Assembly (NCBI GenBank): GCA_001783715.1
Contig: MFNF01000015.1
Coordinates: 1-61,339, forward strand
Reading direction: 5' to 3'
From: Candidatus Lambdaproteobacteria bacterium RIFOXYD2_FULL_56_26
GTDB lineage: Bacteria > SAR324 > XYD2-FULL-50-16
Length of the DNA stretch: 61,339 nt
Positions 19,480 to 27,253 of the stretch are shown one piece after another; positions within the stretch are counted from its first letter, which is position 1, and each line of letters begins with the position of its first letter. Below the pieces are notes generated by a model. The model was not told where the DNA came from and ran no database searches. It was given only the letters and a program-made list of their open reading frames with translations. A program made the position numbers and the translations under genes.

Positions 19480-19538
19480 AGCCCCCTCCCTCGGAGTGAG
19501 CTCCCGAGCGCAGAGCGGTGGGCGGCCTGGAGGGGGCT
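19480..19538. other. Structured element upstream of lpxH
   Basis: AGCCCCCTCC (19480-19489) pairs perfectly with GGAGGGGGCT (19529-19538). Inside, CTCGG (19490-19494) pairs with CCGAG (19504-19508), stacked directly on the outer stem, with further possible pairing in the remainder. This looks like a branched RNA fold or a short palindromic repeat of 59 bp. It lies 74 bp before the lpxH start and could be a leader or a small RNA. Confidence 0.45.
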
Positions 19539-19611
19539 AGGTCTTGCCAAGAATCCCGGAAGGCTTTAGTAAATGGGGGGCAAGCCCAAATCAAGGAAGG
19601 AGCCTCGCCTC

Positions 19612-20361
19612 ATGGTTGACCGGGAATGGATCGTCATTGCAGATGCACACCTTGGGGCCAAGCCACGGGGGCTGGAGCGGCTGTTGGGGTTGGTGGAGAG
19701 CCTGGACCCCAAGACCCAGGGGCTTTGGTTTTTAGGGGACCTGTTTCACATCTGGGCGGGTCCCAAAAAGTTCCGCACCCCGCCGGTGGACCGGTTGGTC
19801 GCCGCCTTGTGGGCCTTTCGGGAGGCGGGAGGGGTGTCCCGTTTGGTGGTGGGCAACCGAGACGCTTTTTTTAAGGAAATTGGCCCTGCCGACCCACCCT
19901 ACCAAGGCCTGCCCTTTGCGGTCATCGCCCTGGACTTCGATACTTTGGAAACCGCTGCCGGGCTGGTCCTGGCCCACCACGGCGATCTGGTCAACCAAAC
20001 CGACCAAGCCTACCTCCGTTGGCGGGGCTGGATGCGGGGAAGGTGGCTGCGCCTGCCCTTTGCCCTGATGCCCAAACCACTGGCCCAGTCGATCATGTTC
20101 CGGTTGGAAGCGAAGTTGCAACAAACCAACCTGGGCTTTAAGATGAGCTTTCCCCAAGCCCAGTGGCAGAGGTTTGTGGAAAACATTGCCCAAACCACCA
20201 GCCCCAAACTGTTGTTGGTCGGCCATTTTCACCCCCCCCAACCGATCGAAACCCAGGTGGGGCAAACCTTGGGGCTGGTGGTGCCGGGGTGGCTTGAAAC
20301 CTGTACTTACCTGAAAGTCAAAACGGACCTGACCTATGAAACCTTGGTTGCTGCTCCTTAG
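19612..20361 (+). CDS. LpxH-like UDP-2,3-diacylglucosamine diphosphatase family metallophosphoesterase
   Basis: A 249-residue calcineurin-like phosphoesterase of the LpxH type: IADAHLGAK (first metal site), WFLGDLFHIW, VVGNRDAFF, LAHHGDLV and VGHFHPPQ. The GNRD motif and the GDLFxxW context are typical of LpxH, which removes UMP from UDP-diacylglucosamine in lipid A synthesis, at the inner membrane. The match to true LpxH is good but not complete, so a related hydrolase cannot be excluded. ATG 19612 is preferred for the AAGGAAGGAG 9 bp upstream over ATG 19573. It overlaps the next gene by 26 bp. Confidence 0.8.
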   Translation: MVDREWIVIADAHLGAKPRGLERLLGLVESLDPKTQGLWFLGDLFHIWAGPKKFRTPPVDRLVAALWAFREAGGVSRLVVGNRDAFFKEIGPADPPYQGLPFAVIALDFDTLETAAGLVLAHHGDLVNQTDQAYLRWRGWMRGRWLRLPFALMPKPLAQSIMFRLEAKLQQTNLGFKMSFPQAQWQRFVENIAQTTSPKLLLVGHFHPPQPIETQVGQTLGLVVPGWLETCTYLKVKTDLTYETLVAAP

Positions 20362-21571
20362 CCTCCTGTACTTGGCCCCTCCGGCTTGGGGGGTGGAATT
20401 TTTGGTCACTGGCGAGTTCCAAGGGGAGATTCGGCCCTGCGGTTGCTCCAAAGCGGGGGAACGGGGCGGGATCGAACGGTTGAGCAGTTATTTTAAGACC
20501 AAAGGCCCCAAAGGCTGGCTTTGGCTGGACCTGGGCAACTTTGCGGTCGAGCCGACCGACCAGGGGGAACTGAAAAACGACCTGTTTTACAAGCTCTACC
20601 GGCAGCACCGCTTGTTCGCCATGCTACCCGGCCCCAGGGAGTTTGCCATGGGCAAACGAGGCATCGCCAAACGGCGGTTGCCCTTTTTGCTAACCAACCA
20701 CCAAGGGGAGCTGGCCTATACCGAGCGAATCAAGCACAAGGAGGGCTGGCAATTTTTTGGGTTTCTTTCCCCGGAGCTTTTGAGCCTAGGGGTCCACAAA
20801 ACCGATTTGTTGGAGGGGGTGGGGGCCTTTTTGGCCCGAGCGAAGACCTTGCGGTCCAAGGAATGGAGAGGGGTCTTGCTGTTCCGGGGCAATCCCAAGG
20901 AATTGGAGTTGATCCAGGGCTCCGGGCTGTTTGAGGTGATCCTGCCTGCCAACCAGGCCAAAAGCGAGGAAACCCAACAGTTGGAATTCGAGCTGGCCCA
21001 ACAGAAGTTTTTTAGCCCTCCCCTGCAAGGCCAAGGGGTGCTGGAGCTGAACCCCGAAAGCCAAGGAGCGGGCAGGGTCGCCTGGTTGGGACCCCAAACC
21101 CCCTTGGACCCGACCTGGGCCAAGGACTTTGCCCAGTACGACAAAAAGGTGGAGACCCTTTTTTTGAGTTCCCTGGCCAGTCAAGCCAAGCTGGGGGACA
21201 AAAGAGTTTACAAGGGGACCGGCTACTGTGTAAATTGCCACCAGGCGCAAGGAGAGGCGTTTGAGCAGAGCAAACACGCCCATGCCTTTGATTCCTTAGA
21301 AAAAGCGGGAAGGGCCCACGACCCGGATTGTATCGTCTGCCACACCCAGGGGTACAACAAGGGCGGGTTCCTTTCCACCGAATTGACCCCCAATCTGGTC
21401 CATTTGGGTTGTGAGAATTGCCACGGCTTGGCCCCCGAGGGCCATGAAAAGGATTTGGAATACAAAAAGAACCGCAAGCCGGTCACCCAACTGGTTTGCA
21501 AAGGGTGCCACTACGGCAGCCATGACCCACGGTTTTCTTTTGAGACCGCCTATCCCAAGATCAAACATTGA
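20336..21571 (+). CDS. Exported phosphoesterase-like / tetrahaem cytochrome fusion
   Basis: A 411-residue exported protein. After a signal peptide (MKPWLLLLSLLYLAPPAWG) comes a region resembling the 5'-nucleotidase-like metallophosphatase half of some multihaem proteins: GEFQGEIRPCGCSKAGERGG with the PCGC motif and WLWLDLGNF. From about residue 295 there are four haem sites, CVNCH, CIVCH, CENCH and CKGCH, in a cytochrome c-554-like arrangement. It should be periplasmic or extracytoplasmic and redox active. The ATG lies inside lpxH (26-bp overlap), and a DsbA-like gene follows after 9 bp, so the three form an operon; thiol oxidation and haem protein folding would fit together. Confidence 0.82.
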   Translation: MKPWLLLLSLLYLAPPAWGVEFLVTGEFQGEIRPCGCSKAGERGGIERLSSYFKTKGPKGWLWLDLGNFAVEPTDQGELKNDLFYKLYRQHRLFAMLPGPREFAMGKRGIAKRRLPFLLTNHQGELAYTERIKHKEGWQFFGFLSPELLSLGVHKTDLLEGVGAFLARAKTLRSKEWRGVLLFRGNPKELELIQGSGLFEVILPANQAKSEETQQLEFELAQQKFFSPPLQGQGVLELNPESQGAGRVAWLGPQTPLDPTWAKDFAQYDKKVETLFLSSLASQAKLGDKRVYKGTGYCVNCHQAQGEAFEQSKHAHAFDSLEKAGRAHDPDCIVCHTQGYNKGGFLSTELTPNLVHLGCENCHGLAPEGHEKDLEYKKNRKPVTQLVCKGCHYGSHDPRFSFETAYPKIKH

Positions 21572-21580
21572 GGTGATCCT

Positions 21581-22207
21581 ATGAAATTGGTTGCACAAAA
21601 GGCGTTGGCCTTGATCTCCCTGTTGTTGCTGTTTTCCGGTTCCGGGTTGTTGGCCCAAGGGCTGGAAGGCAATTACGAAGTGGTCCCGCCGATGGTGGCC
21701 CCCAAGGCCCACAGCCTAGACAAGGTGGTGATCCACGAGGTCTTTTATTTTGGCTGCCCCCATTGCTACGACCTGCACAAGGAGATGCCCGCCTTCTTGG
21801 CGGCCTTCAAGGGCAAGGTGCAGGTGATCTCGGTGCCCAATGATTGGGGCAGCGCCGATCCGGGCCGATTGCTCTACATCGCCCGGACCAAGGGGCCACA
21901 AAAGGAAGAAGAGGTCAAAACCATGATCTTTGACTTCATCCATACCAAAGGGTTGGGGAAATCCATGTTCAGCCGGGACAAGCTCCAGTTTGTCGCCAAG
22001 CTGACCGGCCTGACTGCCGAATTTGAAACAATGATGGACGATCCCAAGATCGTGGGTCAAATGAACGCCGGGGTGGCCTTTGCCAAGGAAAAAGGGGTTG
22101 AATCCACCCCCACCTTGGTGCTCCAGGACTCGGTCAAGGTGGTGGGTGCCGATCTGGCCAACTTAAAAAAGGTGGTCAATTCGCTGCTCAAGGAGCCGGT
22201 ACCCTAA
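21581..22207 (+). CDS. DsbA-like periplasmic thiol:disulfide oxidoreductase
   Basis: A 208-residue exported thioredoxin-fold protein: signal peptide ending LLAQG, active site FGCPHCYDLHKEM with the CPHC of DsbA, a helical insertion in the middle, and the cis-proline loop ESTPTLV near residue 170. DsbA catalyses disulfide formation in the periplasm, with DsbB as re-oxidant (not in the window). A GAGGTGAT ribosome site precedes ATG 21581. It is the last gene of the lpxH-cytochrome operon, with a strong hairpin 14 bp after its stop. Confidence 0.88.
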   Translation: MKLVAQKALALISLLLLFSGSGLLAQGLEGNYEVVPPMVAPKAHSLDKVVIHEVFYFGCPHCYDLHKEMPAFLAAFKGKVQVISVPNDWGSADPGRLLYIARTKGPQKEEEVKTMIFDFIHTKGLGKSMFSRDKLQFVAKLTGLTAEFETMMDDPKIVGQMNAGVAFAKEKGVESTPTLVLQDSVKVVGADLANLKKVVNSLLKEPVP

Positions 22208-22220
22208 GGTTACGACAAAA

Positions 22221-22251
22221 CTCCCCCAAGGTGCAGATTGCCTTGGGGGAG
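22221..22251 (+). terminator. Hairpin after dsbA-like gene
   Basis: CTCCCCCAAGG pairs perfectly (11 bp) with CCTTGGGGGAG over a 9-nt loop. The following sequence lacks a clean T-run, but the position just after the operon end supports termination. Confidence 0.7.
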
Positions 22252-22320
22252 CCCTAAAAACGACAATTTTTCCGCCGGCCTTAGCCTGCTGGTGGTCCTC
22301 TCTCTCCCGAACCCAGACCG

Positions 22321-24558
22321 ATGATCCAGACCCTCGCCCGTGAACTTTCTTTGGCCCCCGCTCAGGTGGCCGCCTTGGCCGAACTGTTTGCCGAGGGGGC
22401 GACCGTCCCCTTCATCGCCCGGTACCGCAAGGAGCGAACCGGGGGGCTGGACGAGGTCCAGATCCGGGATGTCCAGGAGCGGCTGGAATACCTGACCGAG
22501 CTCAAGGAGCGCAAGGACACGGTCCTGGCCAGCATTTTGGAGCAGGGCAAGCTGACCGACCCCTTGAAGGCCCAGATCCTTAGCGCCCCTACCAAGCAAG
22601 TGCTTGAAGACCTCTACCTGCCCTTCAAGCCCAAACGGCGCACCCGTGCGACCATTGCCAAGGAGTTGGGCTTGGAGCCTTTGGCGGAGTTGATGGTCAC
22701 CGGTGGGGACCTGGAAGGTTGGATTGCCGCTTATGTACCTCCCGAAGGGACAGAGCGGGACTCCTTAAAAATCCTCAAGGGAGCCAGAGACATCCTGGCC
22801 GAGCGAATCGCTGAAGACCCCAGACCCAAGGAAGACCTGCGACGGCTCTGCCGGGCGCTGGGGGAGATCGAAACGGAAGTGAAGCCGGAATTTGAAAAGG
22901 AAAAAACCAAGTTCACCGACTATTATGCCTTCAAGGAGCCGCTCAAAAAGATCCCGGCCCACCGGTTTTTGGCCATCCGCCGGGGGGAAGAGGAAAAGGT
23001 GCTGCGGGTCAAGCTCAACCTACCTACCCAAGAGGTTTTGGACCAGTTGCAACGGCTGTGGGTAAACCCAGGTTGCAACCGAGCCCAGATGGAGATGGCG
23101 GTCCAGGATGCCTGGGACCGGCTGTTGAGTTCCACGGTGGAGGTGGAATTGCGGATGGAGCTAAAAACCAAGTCCGACGAAGAATCGATCCAGGTGTTTG
23201 GCCAAAACATGCGAGACCTCCTTTTGGCCCCTTTGGGCGGGGCCAAGGTGGTGATGGGCCTGGACCCAGGCTTTCGCACCGGGACCAAGTGGGTGGTCCT
23301 CGACGGCAACGGGAAACTGCTGGAACATGGAGCGATGTTTCCGGTGGAGCCCCAAAACCGGGTCGCCGAGAGCCGCCAAACGATCAAAACCCAGATCGAA
23401 CGGCACGGGGTGCAGGTGATTTGCCTGGGCAACGGCACCGCCAGCCGGGAGGTGTTCGGCTTTTTGCGAGCCTTCCTCAAGGACAGCGGCTACCAGGACC
23501 GGGTTACCCCTTTGATCGTCAGCGAATCCGGGGCCTCCATCTATTCGGCTTCCGACATCGCCCGGGAAGAGTTCCCCGAGCTGGACGTGACGGTGCGAGG
23601 GGCCATTTCCATCGCCAGGAGGTTCCAAGACCCCTTGGCGGAACTGGTCAAGATCGACCCCAAGTCCATCGGGGTAGGCCAGTACCAACATGATGTCAAC
23701 CAAAGGCTGCTCAAAAAGCGGTTGGACGAAACGGTGGAATCTTGTGTGAACCATGTGGGGGTCAACCTCAACACCGCTTCGGCTCCGTTGCTCTCTTACG
23801 TTTCGGGGCTCAATGCCAATCTGGCCAAGGCGATCGTCTCGACAAGGGACCAGTTGGGCGGGTTTGCCTCTCGGGAGGACCTCAAAAAGGTCCCACGTTT
23901 TGGCCCCAAAACCTTTGAACAGGCGGCGGGTTTTTTACGTATCTCCGGCGGCAAGGAGCCGCTGGACCGCTCTGCAGTGCACCCGGAGAACTATCCTTTG
24001 GTCCGCAAAATGGCCACCGACCTAGGGCTGAAGGTCGAAGGGCTGATCGGCAACCAAGCTTCGTTGGGAAAGTTGGATCTCAAGGCCTACCAAAATGAAC
24101 AGGTTGGGCTCCTGACTCTCAAGGATATCATGGTAGAGCTGCTCAAGCCTGGGCGGGACCCTCGTAAGGAATTTGTTGCCGCCAAGCTCCAAGATGAGGT
24201 ACAAGGCTTGGAAGATCTCAAACCGGGAATGGAATTGGAAGGAACGGTGACCAACCTGACCAAATTCGGGGCCTTTGTGGACATTGGGGTCCACCAAGAC
24301 GGGTTGATTCACCTGTCCGAACTTTCCGACCATTTCATCAAGGACCCTTCAGAGGTTTGTTCCGTAGGACAGGTCTTGAAGGTGCGGGTGCTTGCCGTGG
24401 AAGCGGAGCGGAAAAGGATTGCCCTTTCGGCAAAAACAAAAGACAGTTCGCCTCGCTCCGGTCGCCCTGGTCCCAAGGCACCAGCCCCAACCCCAGGGGC
24501 TACCGGAGACTTTAAAAGCGATCTTGCGGCTTTGGCTAGAAAGCTGCGAGGGGACTAA
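22321..24558 (+). CDS. tex: Tex family RNA-binding transcription accessory protein
   Basis: A 745-residue Tex protein, a cytoplasmic nucleic-acid-binding factor linked to transcription and RNA quality control. The N-terminal helical domain has FIARYRKERTGGLDEVQI. The YqgF-like RNase H fold follows (VMGLDPGFRTG, ICLGNGTASRE, VSESGASIYSAS). Then comes the helix-hairpin-helix region (NTASAPLLSYVSGLN, FGPKTFEQAAGFLRI) and an S1 domain (GTVTNLTKFGAFVDIGVHQD) near residues 640-705. The domain order and length are standard. ATG 22321 begins MIQTLARELSL, consistent with homologues. It seems monocistronic or followed by the barrel-like gene 25 bp later. Confidence 0.95.
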   Translation: MIQTLARELSLAPAQVAALAELFAEGATVPFIARYRKERTGGLDEVQIRDVQERLEYLTELKERKDTVLASILEQGKLTDPLKAQILSAPTKQVLEDLYLPFKPKRRTRATIAKELGLEPLAELMVTGGDLEGWIAAYVPPEGTERDSLKILKGARDILAERIAEDPRPKEDLRRLCRALGEIETEVKPEFEKEKTKFTDYYAFKEPLKKIPAHRFLAIRRGEEEKVLRVKLNLPTQEVLDQLQRLWVNPGCNRAQMEMAVQDAWDRLLSSTVEVELRMELKTKSDEESIQVFGQNMRDLLLAPLGGAKVVMGLDPGFRTGTKWVVLDGNGKLLEHGAMFPVEPQNRVAESRQTIKTQIERHGVQVICLGNGTASREVFGFLRAFLKDSGYQDRVTPLIVSESGASIYSASDIAREEFPELDVTVRGAISIARRFQDPLAELVKIDPKSIGVGQYQHDVNQRLLKKRLDETVESCVNHVGVNLNTASAPLLSYVSGLNANLAKAIVSTRDQLGGFASREDLKKVPRFGPKTFEQAAGFLRISGGKEPLDRSAVHPENYPLVRKMATDLGLKVEGLIGNQASLGKLDLKAYQNEQVGLLTLKDIMVELLKPGRDPRKEFVAAKLQDEVQGLEDLKPGMELEGTVTNLTKFGAFVDIGVHQDGLIHLSELSDHFIKDPSEVCSVGQVLKVRVLAVEAERKRIALSAKTKDSSPRSGRPGPKAPAPTPGATGDFKSDLAALARKLRGD

Positions 24559-24583
24559 TCCATCACAACCACAGGAATACTGG

Positions 24584-25228
24584 ATGAAAAACCGATGGCT
24601 CTGGCTTTTTATGGTTGCGGCAGTAACCGGTTTGACCCCTCTGGTTGCCCAGGCGAGCGATGTGGTTGAGCTGCAAAAAGACAAGTCCATTTACGTTGGC
24701 TATAGCCCCTTTAGTCTGTTCAGTCTGGACAGCTACAACCGACCCTTCGAGGTCGGATACCTGCTGCAGCCCGACTTGGTGATCGGAGTTTCCTCCGGTC
24801 GGGCGTTGGATGATTTCCACCGAGCCGGGATCCAGTACAAATCCAGCGAATCCTCCCTTTGGGGTAGGTACATCCTGCTCAAACACCTGGAACTTTCGGC
24901 CCGGGTGCGGCAGTTGAGCCTGGAATACCGCAACTACACCTCCGATTCGGCCGGTACGGTCCGGGCCGATTATTCGGGCAAATTGGCGGCCAACACGCTC
25001 GGCCTAGGGGTGGGCAACCGTTGGGTCTGGGAAAACGGGCTTTCGATCGGTATGGCTTGGGTGGTGGCCAATTGGGCCTTCAGTACCAAAGACACCCATC
25101 AGGTCAACTCCAACACCGGGGTTGCAACGACCGATGCCGACTACGCCGCCAATTCGGATGCCTCCAAGGTCAAAACCCTGGCCAACCTCCCGGATGTAGC
25201 GGTCTTTTCGATCGGCTTTGTGTTTTGA
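24584..25228 (+). CDS. Exported outer-membrane beta-barrel-like protein
   Basis: A 214-residue protein with a signal peptide ending LVAQA-S, then alternating hydrophobic strands and a terminal Phe (SIGFVF), the usual end of outer membrane barrels. Strand-like stretches include SIYVGYSPFSLF, FEVGYLLQPDLVIGVS and LSIGMAWVVANWAF, consistent with an eight-strand barrel. No family is recognised. The ATG at 24584 has AGGA upstream; the open frame extends further upstream inside tex but without protein logic. It may be cotranscribed with tex. Confidence 0.7.
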   Translation: MKNRWLWLFMVAAVTGLTPLVAQASDVVELQKDKSIYVGYSPFSLFSLDSYNRPFEVGYLLQPDLVIGVSSGRALDDFHRAGIQYKSSESSLWGRYILLKHLELSARVRQLSLEYRNYTSDSAGTVRADYSGKLAANTLGLGVGNRWVWENGLSIGMAWVVANWAFSTKDTHQVNSNTGVATTDADYAANSDASKVKTLANLPDVAVFSIGFVF

Positions 25229-25387
25229 TTCCCCTTTAAGAGCGCTCCCCAAAAGTTTGGTCCGGCCAAAGTGCAGGGCAGGGAAGCCTCCCCTGCACTC
25301 CGGTTGTTACCACCTGCTTCTTCCCAACCCCAATCTGCCCGTCCGTAGAAGGTTTACGCCCTCCCCTTTGGCCGAAAAAAAAGGCGG

Positions 25388-25416
25388 TTGCCTAAGACCG
25401 GGTGCTGTGCTACCTT
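25388..25416 (+). promoter_or_regulatory. Candidate promoter of the rimP-nusA-infB operon
   Basis: TTGCCT (25388-25393), 17 bp spacer, TACCTT (25411-25416), 47 bp before rimP. It has the same CC-containing -10 as the napDAB and 30.5-kb candidates. Confidence 0.4.
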
Positions 25417-25463
25417 CGACAATTCAGTCGTGCTTTACTGCCCGGCGTTTAGGAATCTGAAGC

Positions 25464-25940
25464 ATGTCTTTGACCGAACAACAAATCGTCCAAATCGAAA
25501 CCCTGGTGATTCCCCTGGTAGAGGGGTTGGGATTCGAGCTGATCGAAGTGGCCCTGCATACCCACGGCAACAGGCGCACCCTCGTGGTTTCGGTGGATAA
25601 GCCCGAAGGGATTAACGTGGACGACTGTGCGACCCTCTCTCGTCGCCTTTCGGCCCTGTTGGATGTGGAAGATCCCTTCCCCTTCGAGTACCATTTGGAG
25701 GTTGGCTCTCCGGGAATTTTTCGGGAGCTCAAACGGGACAAGGATTTTGCCCGCCACCAGGGGGAACGGATCAAGGTCAAGGTGATTGAACCTCTGGAGA
25801 ACGGGGGTTACGTGTTTGTCGGCAGCTTGGAGGGTTTCAGTCCCGAAGCGATTACCCTGTTGAGCGAGGGGCCCGAAGGCCGGTTGACCGTCTTGCGGGA
25901 CAACATTAAAAAATTGAATTTAGAGCCCAAGCTGTTTTAA
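25464..25940 (+). CDS. rimP: Ribosome maturation factor RimP
   Basis: A 158-residue protein needed for 30S subunit maturation. Typical family blocks are GFELIEVALHTHGNRRTLVVSVD, the DDCATLSRRLSALLD block and FPFEYHLEVGSPGIFRELKRDKDF with the highly conserved LEVSSPG-like motif. The C-terminal SH3-like domain carries ENGGYVFVGSLEGF. Its position as first gene before nusA and infB is the conserved bacterial order. Start ATG 25464 follows GGAATCTGAAGC, a weak site. Confidence 0.94.
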   Translation: MSLTEQQIVQIETLVIPLVEGLGFELIEVALHTHGNRRTLVVSVDKPEGINVDDCATLSRRLSALLDVEDPFPFEYHLEVGSPGIFRELKRDKDFARHQGERIKVKVIEPLENGGYVFVGSLEGFSPEAITLLSEGPEGRLTVLRDNIKKLNLEPKLF

Positions 25941-25970
25941 TGCTTTTTCGGAACACTTTGCAGGAGCCCC

Positions 25971-27191
25971 ATGAAGTCCAACTCTGGGTTGATTGAAGCC
26001 ATCGTTGAACTGAGCCACGAACGTGGCTTGGACCAGGACACCATCATCGAAGCGATTGAAGACGCTATCGTTGGTGCGGCCTACAAGAAGTACAAAAACC
26101 AAAAGAACATTGAGGCGGTCTTAAATCGCAAGACCGGCGAAGTGGAATTGATGTACTTCAAGACCGTGGTAGAGTCGGTGGATGACCCTTACAACCAGAT
26201 CGACATTGAAGAGGTCAGGAAACTCGACCCCGATGCCACCCCTGGGGACGAAGTGGAATTTGGGATTGATGCCAAGGAATTCCAAAGCGTGATCGCCCAA
26301 ACCGCAAGGCAGTTGATCTTCCAAAAGATCAACGAAGCAGAACGGGAATCGATCCTGGAAAAGTACAAGGAAAAGGTCGGCGAGATCATCCATGGCCAAG
26401 TGGCCCGGATCGAGCGGGGCCGCACGGTGGTGATGATCGGCCACACCGTGGAAGCCGGTTTGGAACGGAGGGAGCAGATCCCCTTCGAGAAACTGCAACC
26501 AGGGGACAACATCCGGGCCTTGCTGCTCGAAATCAGGACCGAAGGCCGTGGGCCACAGTTGGTCTTGACCCGTACCCATCCCAATTTCCTGATGAAACTG
26601 ATGGAAGTGGAAGTCCCCGAAGTGTTTGACGGGATCATCGATGTCATGGGTGCCGCCCGCGAGCCGGGCCGTCGGGCCAAGGTTTCGGTCAAAAGCAACG
26701 ACCCGGACGTGGACCCGGTGGGTGCCTGCGTAGGGGTTCGGGGCTCTAGGATCCAAGCGGTGGTCAGCGAACTTTGCGGTGAGCGGATCGATGTGGTGGA
26801 ATACTCTGAGGACCTTTCCCAATACATTGCCAGCGCCCTCGCCCCTGCCGAAATCGTGGAGATGACCTTGGACGAAAACGGCCGCAACGCCGACATCAAG
26901 GTCCTGCCCGACCAACTCTCTTTGGCCATCGGCAAGCAGGGACAGAACGTACGGCTGGCCAGCAAGCTGACCGGGGTTTCGATCAACATCGGGCCTTGGG
27001 AATCCCACGACCCCTTCGAGGAGCAGGAAGCCAAGGCTCAGGCCGCCGCTTTGGCTCGGGCCGAAGCGGAGTACCACAAGAAACAGGAAACCACCAACGC
27101 ATCTTTTGACGATGTCGAGGGTTCGGAGAAGGGGCCGGAATCCCCCTCCGGTGAAGGCAGCGAACCCGCCTCCAACGCCCCAGAAATGTAA
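25971..27191 (+). CDS. nusA: Transcription termination/antitermination factor NusA
   Basis: A 406-residue NusA. The N-terminal RNA polymerase-binding domain (about 1-130) includes ETIIEAIEDAI-like DTIIEAIEDAIVGAAYKKY. The S1 domain has EIIHGQVARIERGRTVVMIG, and KH1 and KH2 follow with GACVGVRGSRIQAVVSEL and LAIGKQGQNVRLASKLTG. It ends in a short acidic tail and lacks the two acidic repeats found in Escherichia coli NusA (495 residues), as in many other bacteria. It lies 30 bp after rimP, and infB follows. Confidence 0.96.
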   Translation: MKSNSGLIEAIVELSHERGLDQDTIIEAIEDAIVGAAYKKYKNQKNIEAVLNRKTGEVELMYFKTVVESVDDPYNQIDIEEVRKLDPDATPGDEVEFGIDAKEFQSVIAQTARQLIFQKINEAERESILEKYKEKVGEIIHGQVARIERGRTVVMIGHTVEAGLERREQIPFEKLQPGDNIRALLLEIRTEGRGPQLVLTRTHPNFLMKLMEVEVPEVFDGIIDVMGAAREPGRRAKVSVKSNDPDVDPVGACVGVRGSRIQAVVSELCGERIDVVEYSEDLSQYIASALAPAEIVEMTLDENGRNADIKVLPDQLSLAIGKQGQNVRLASKLTGVSINIGPWESHDPFEEQEAKAQAAALARAEAEYHKKQETTNASFDDVEGSEKGPESPSGEGSEPASNAPEM

Positions 27192-27253
27192 CCGCTGCAC
27201 AGTAGAGAAGGGGCATTTTGCCCGAGAAACCAAACGGACAGGTAGATCGCTTT

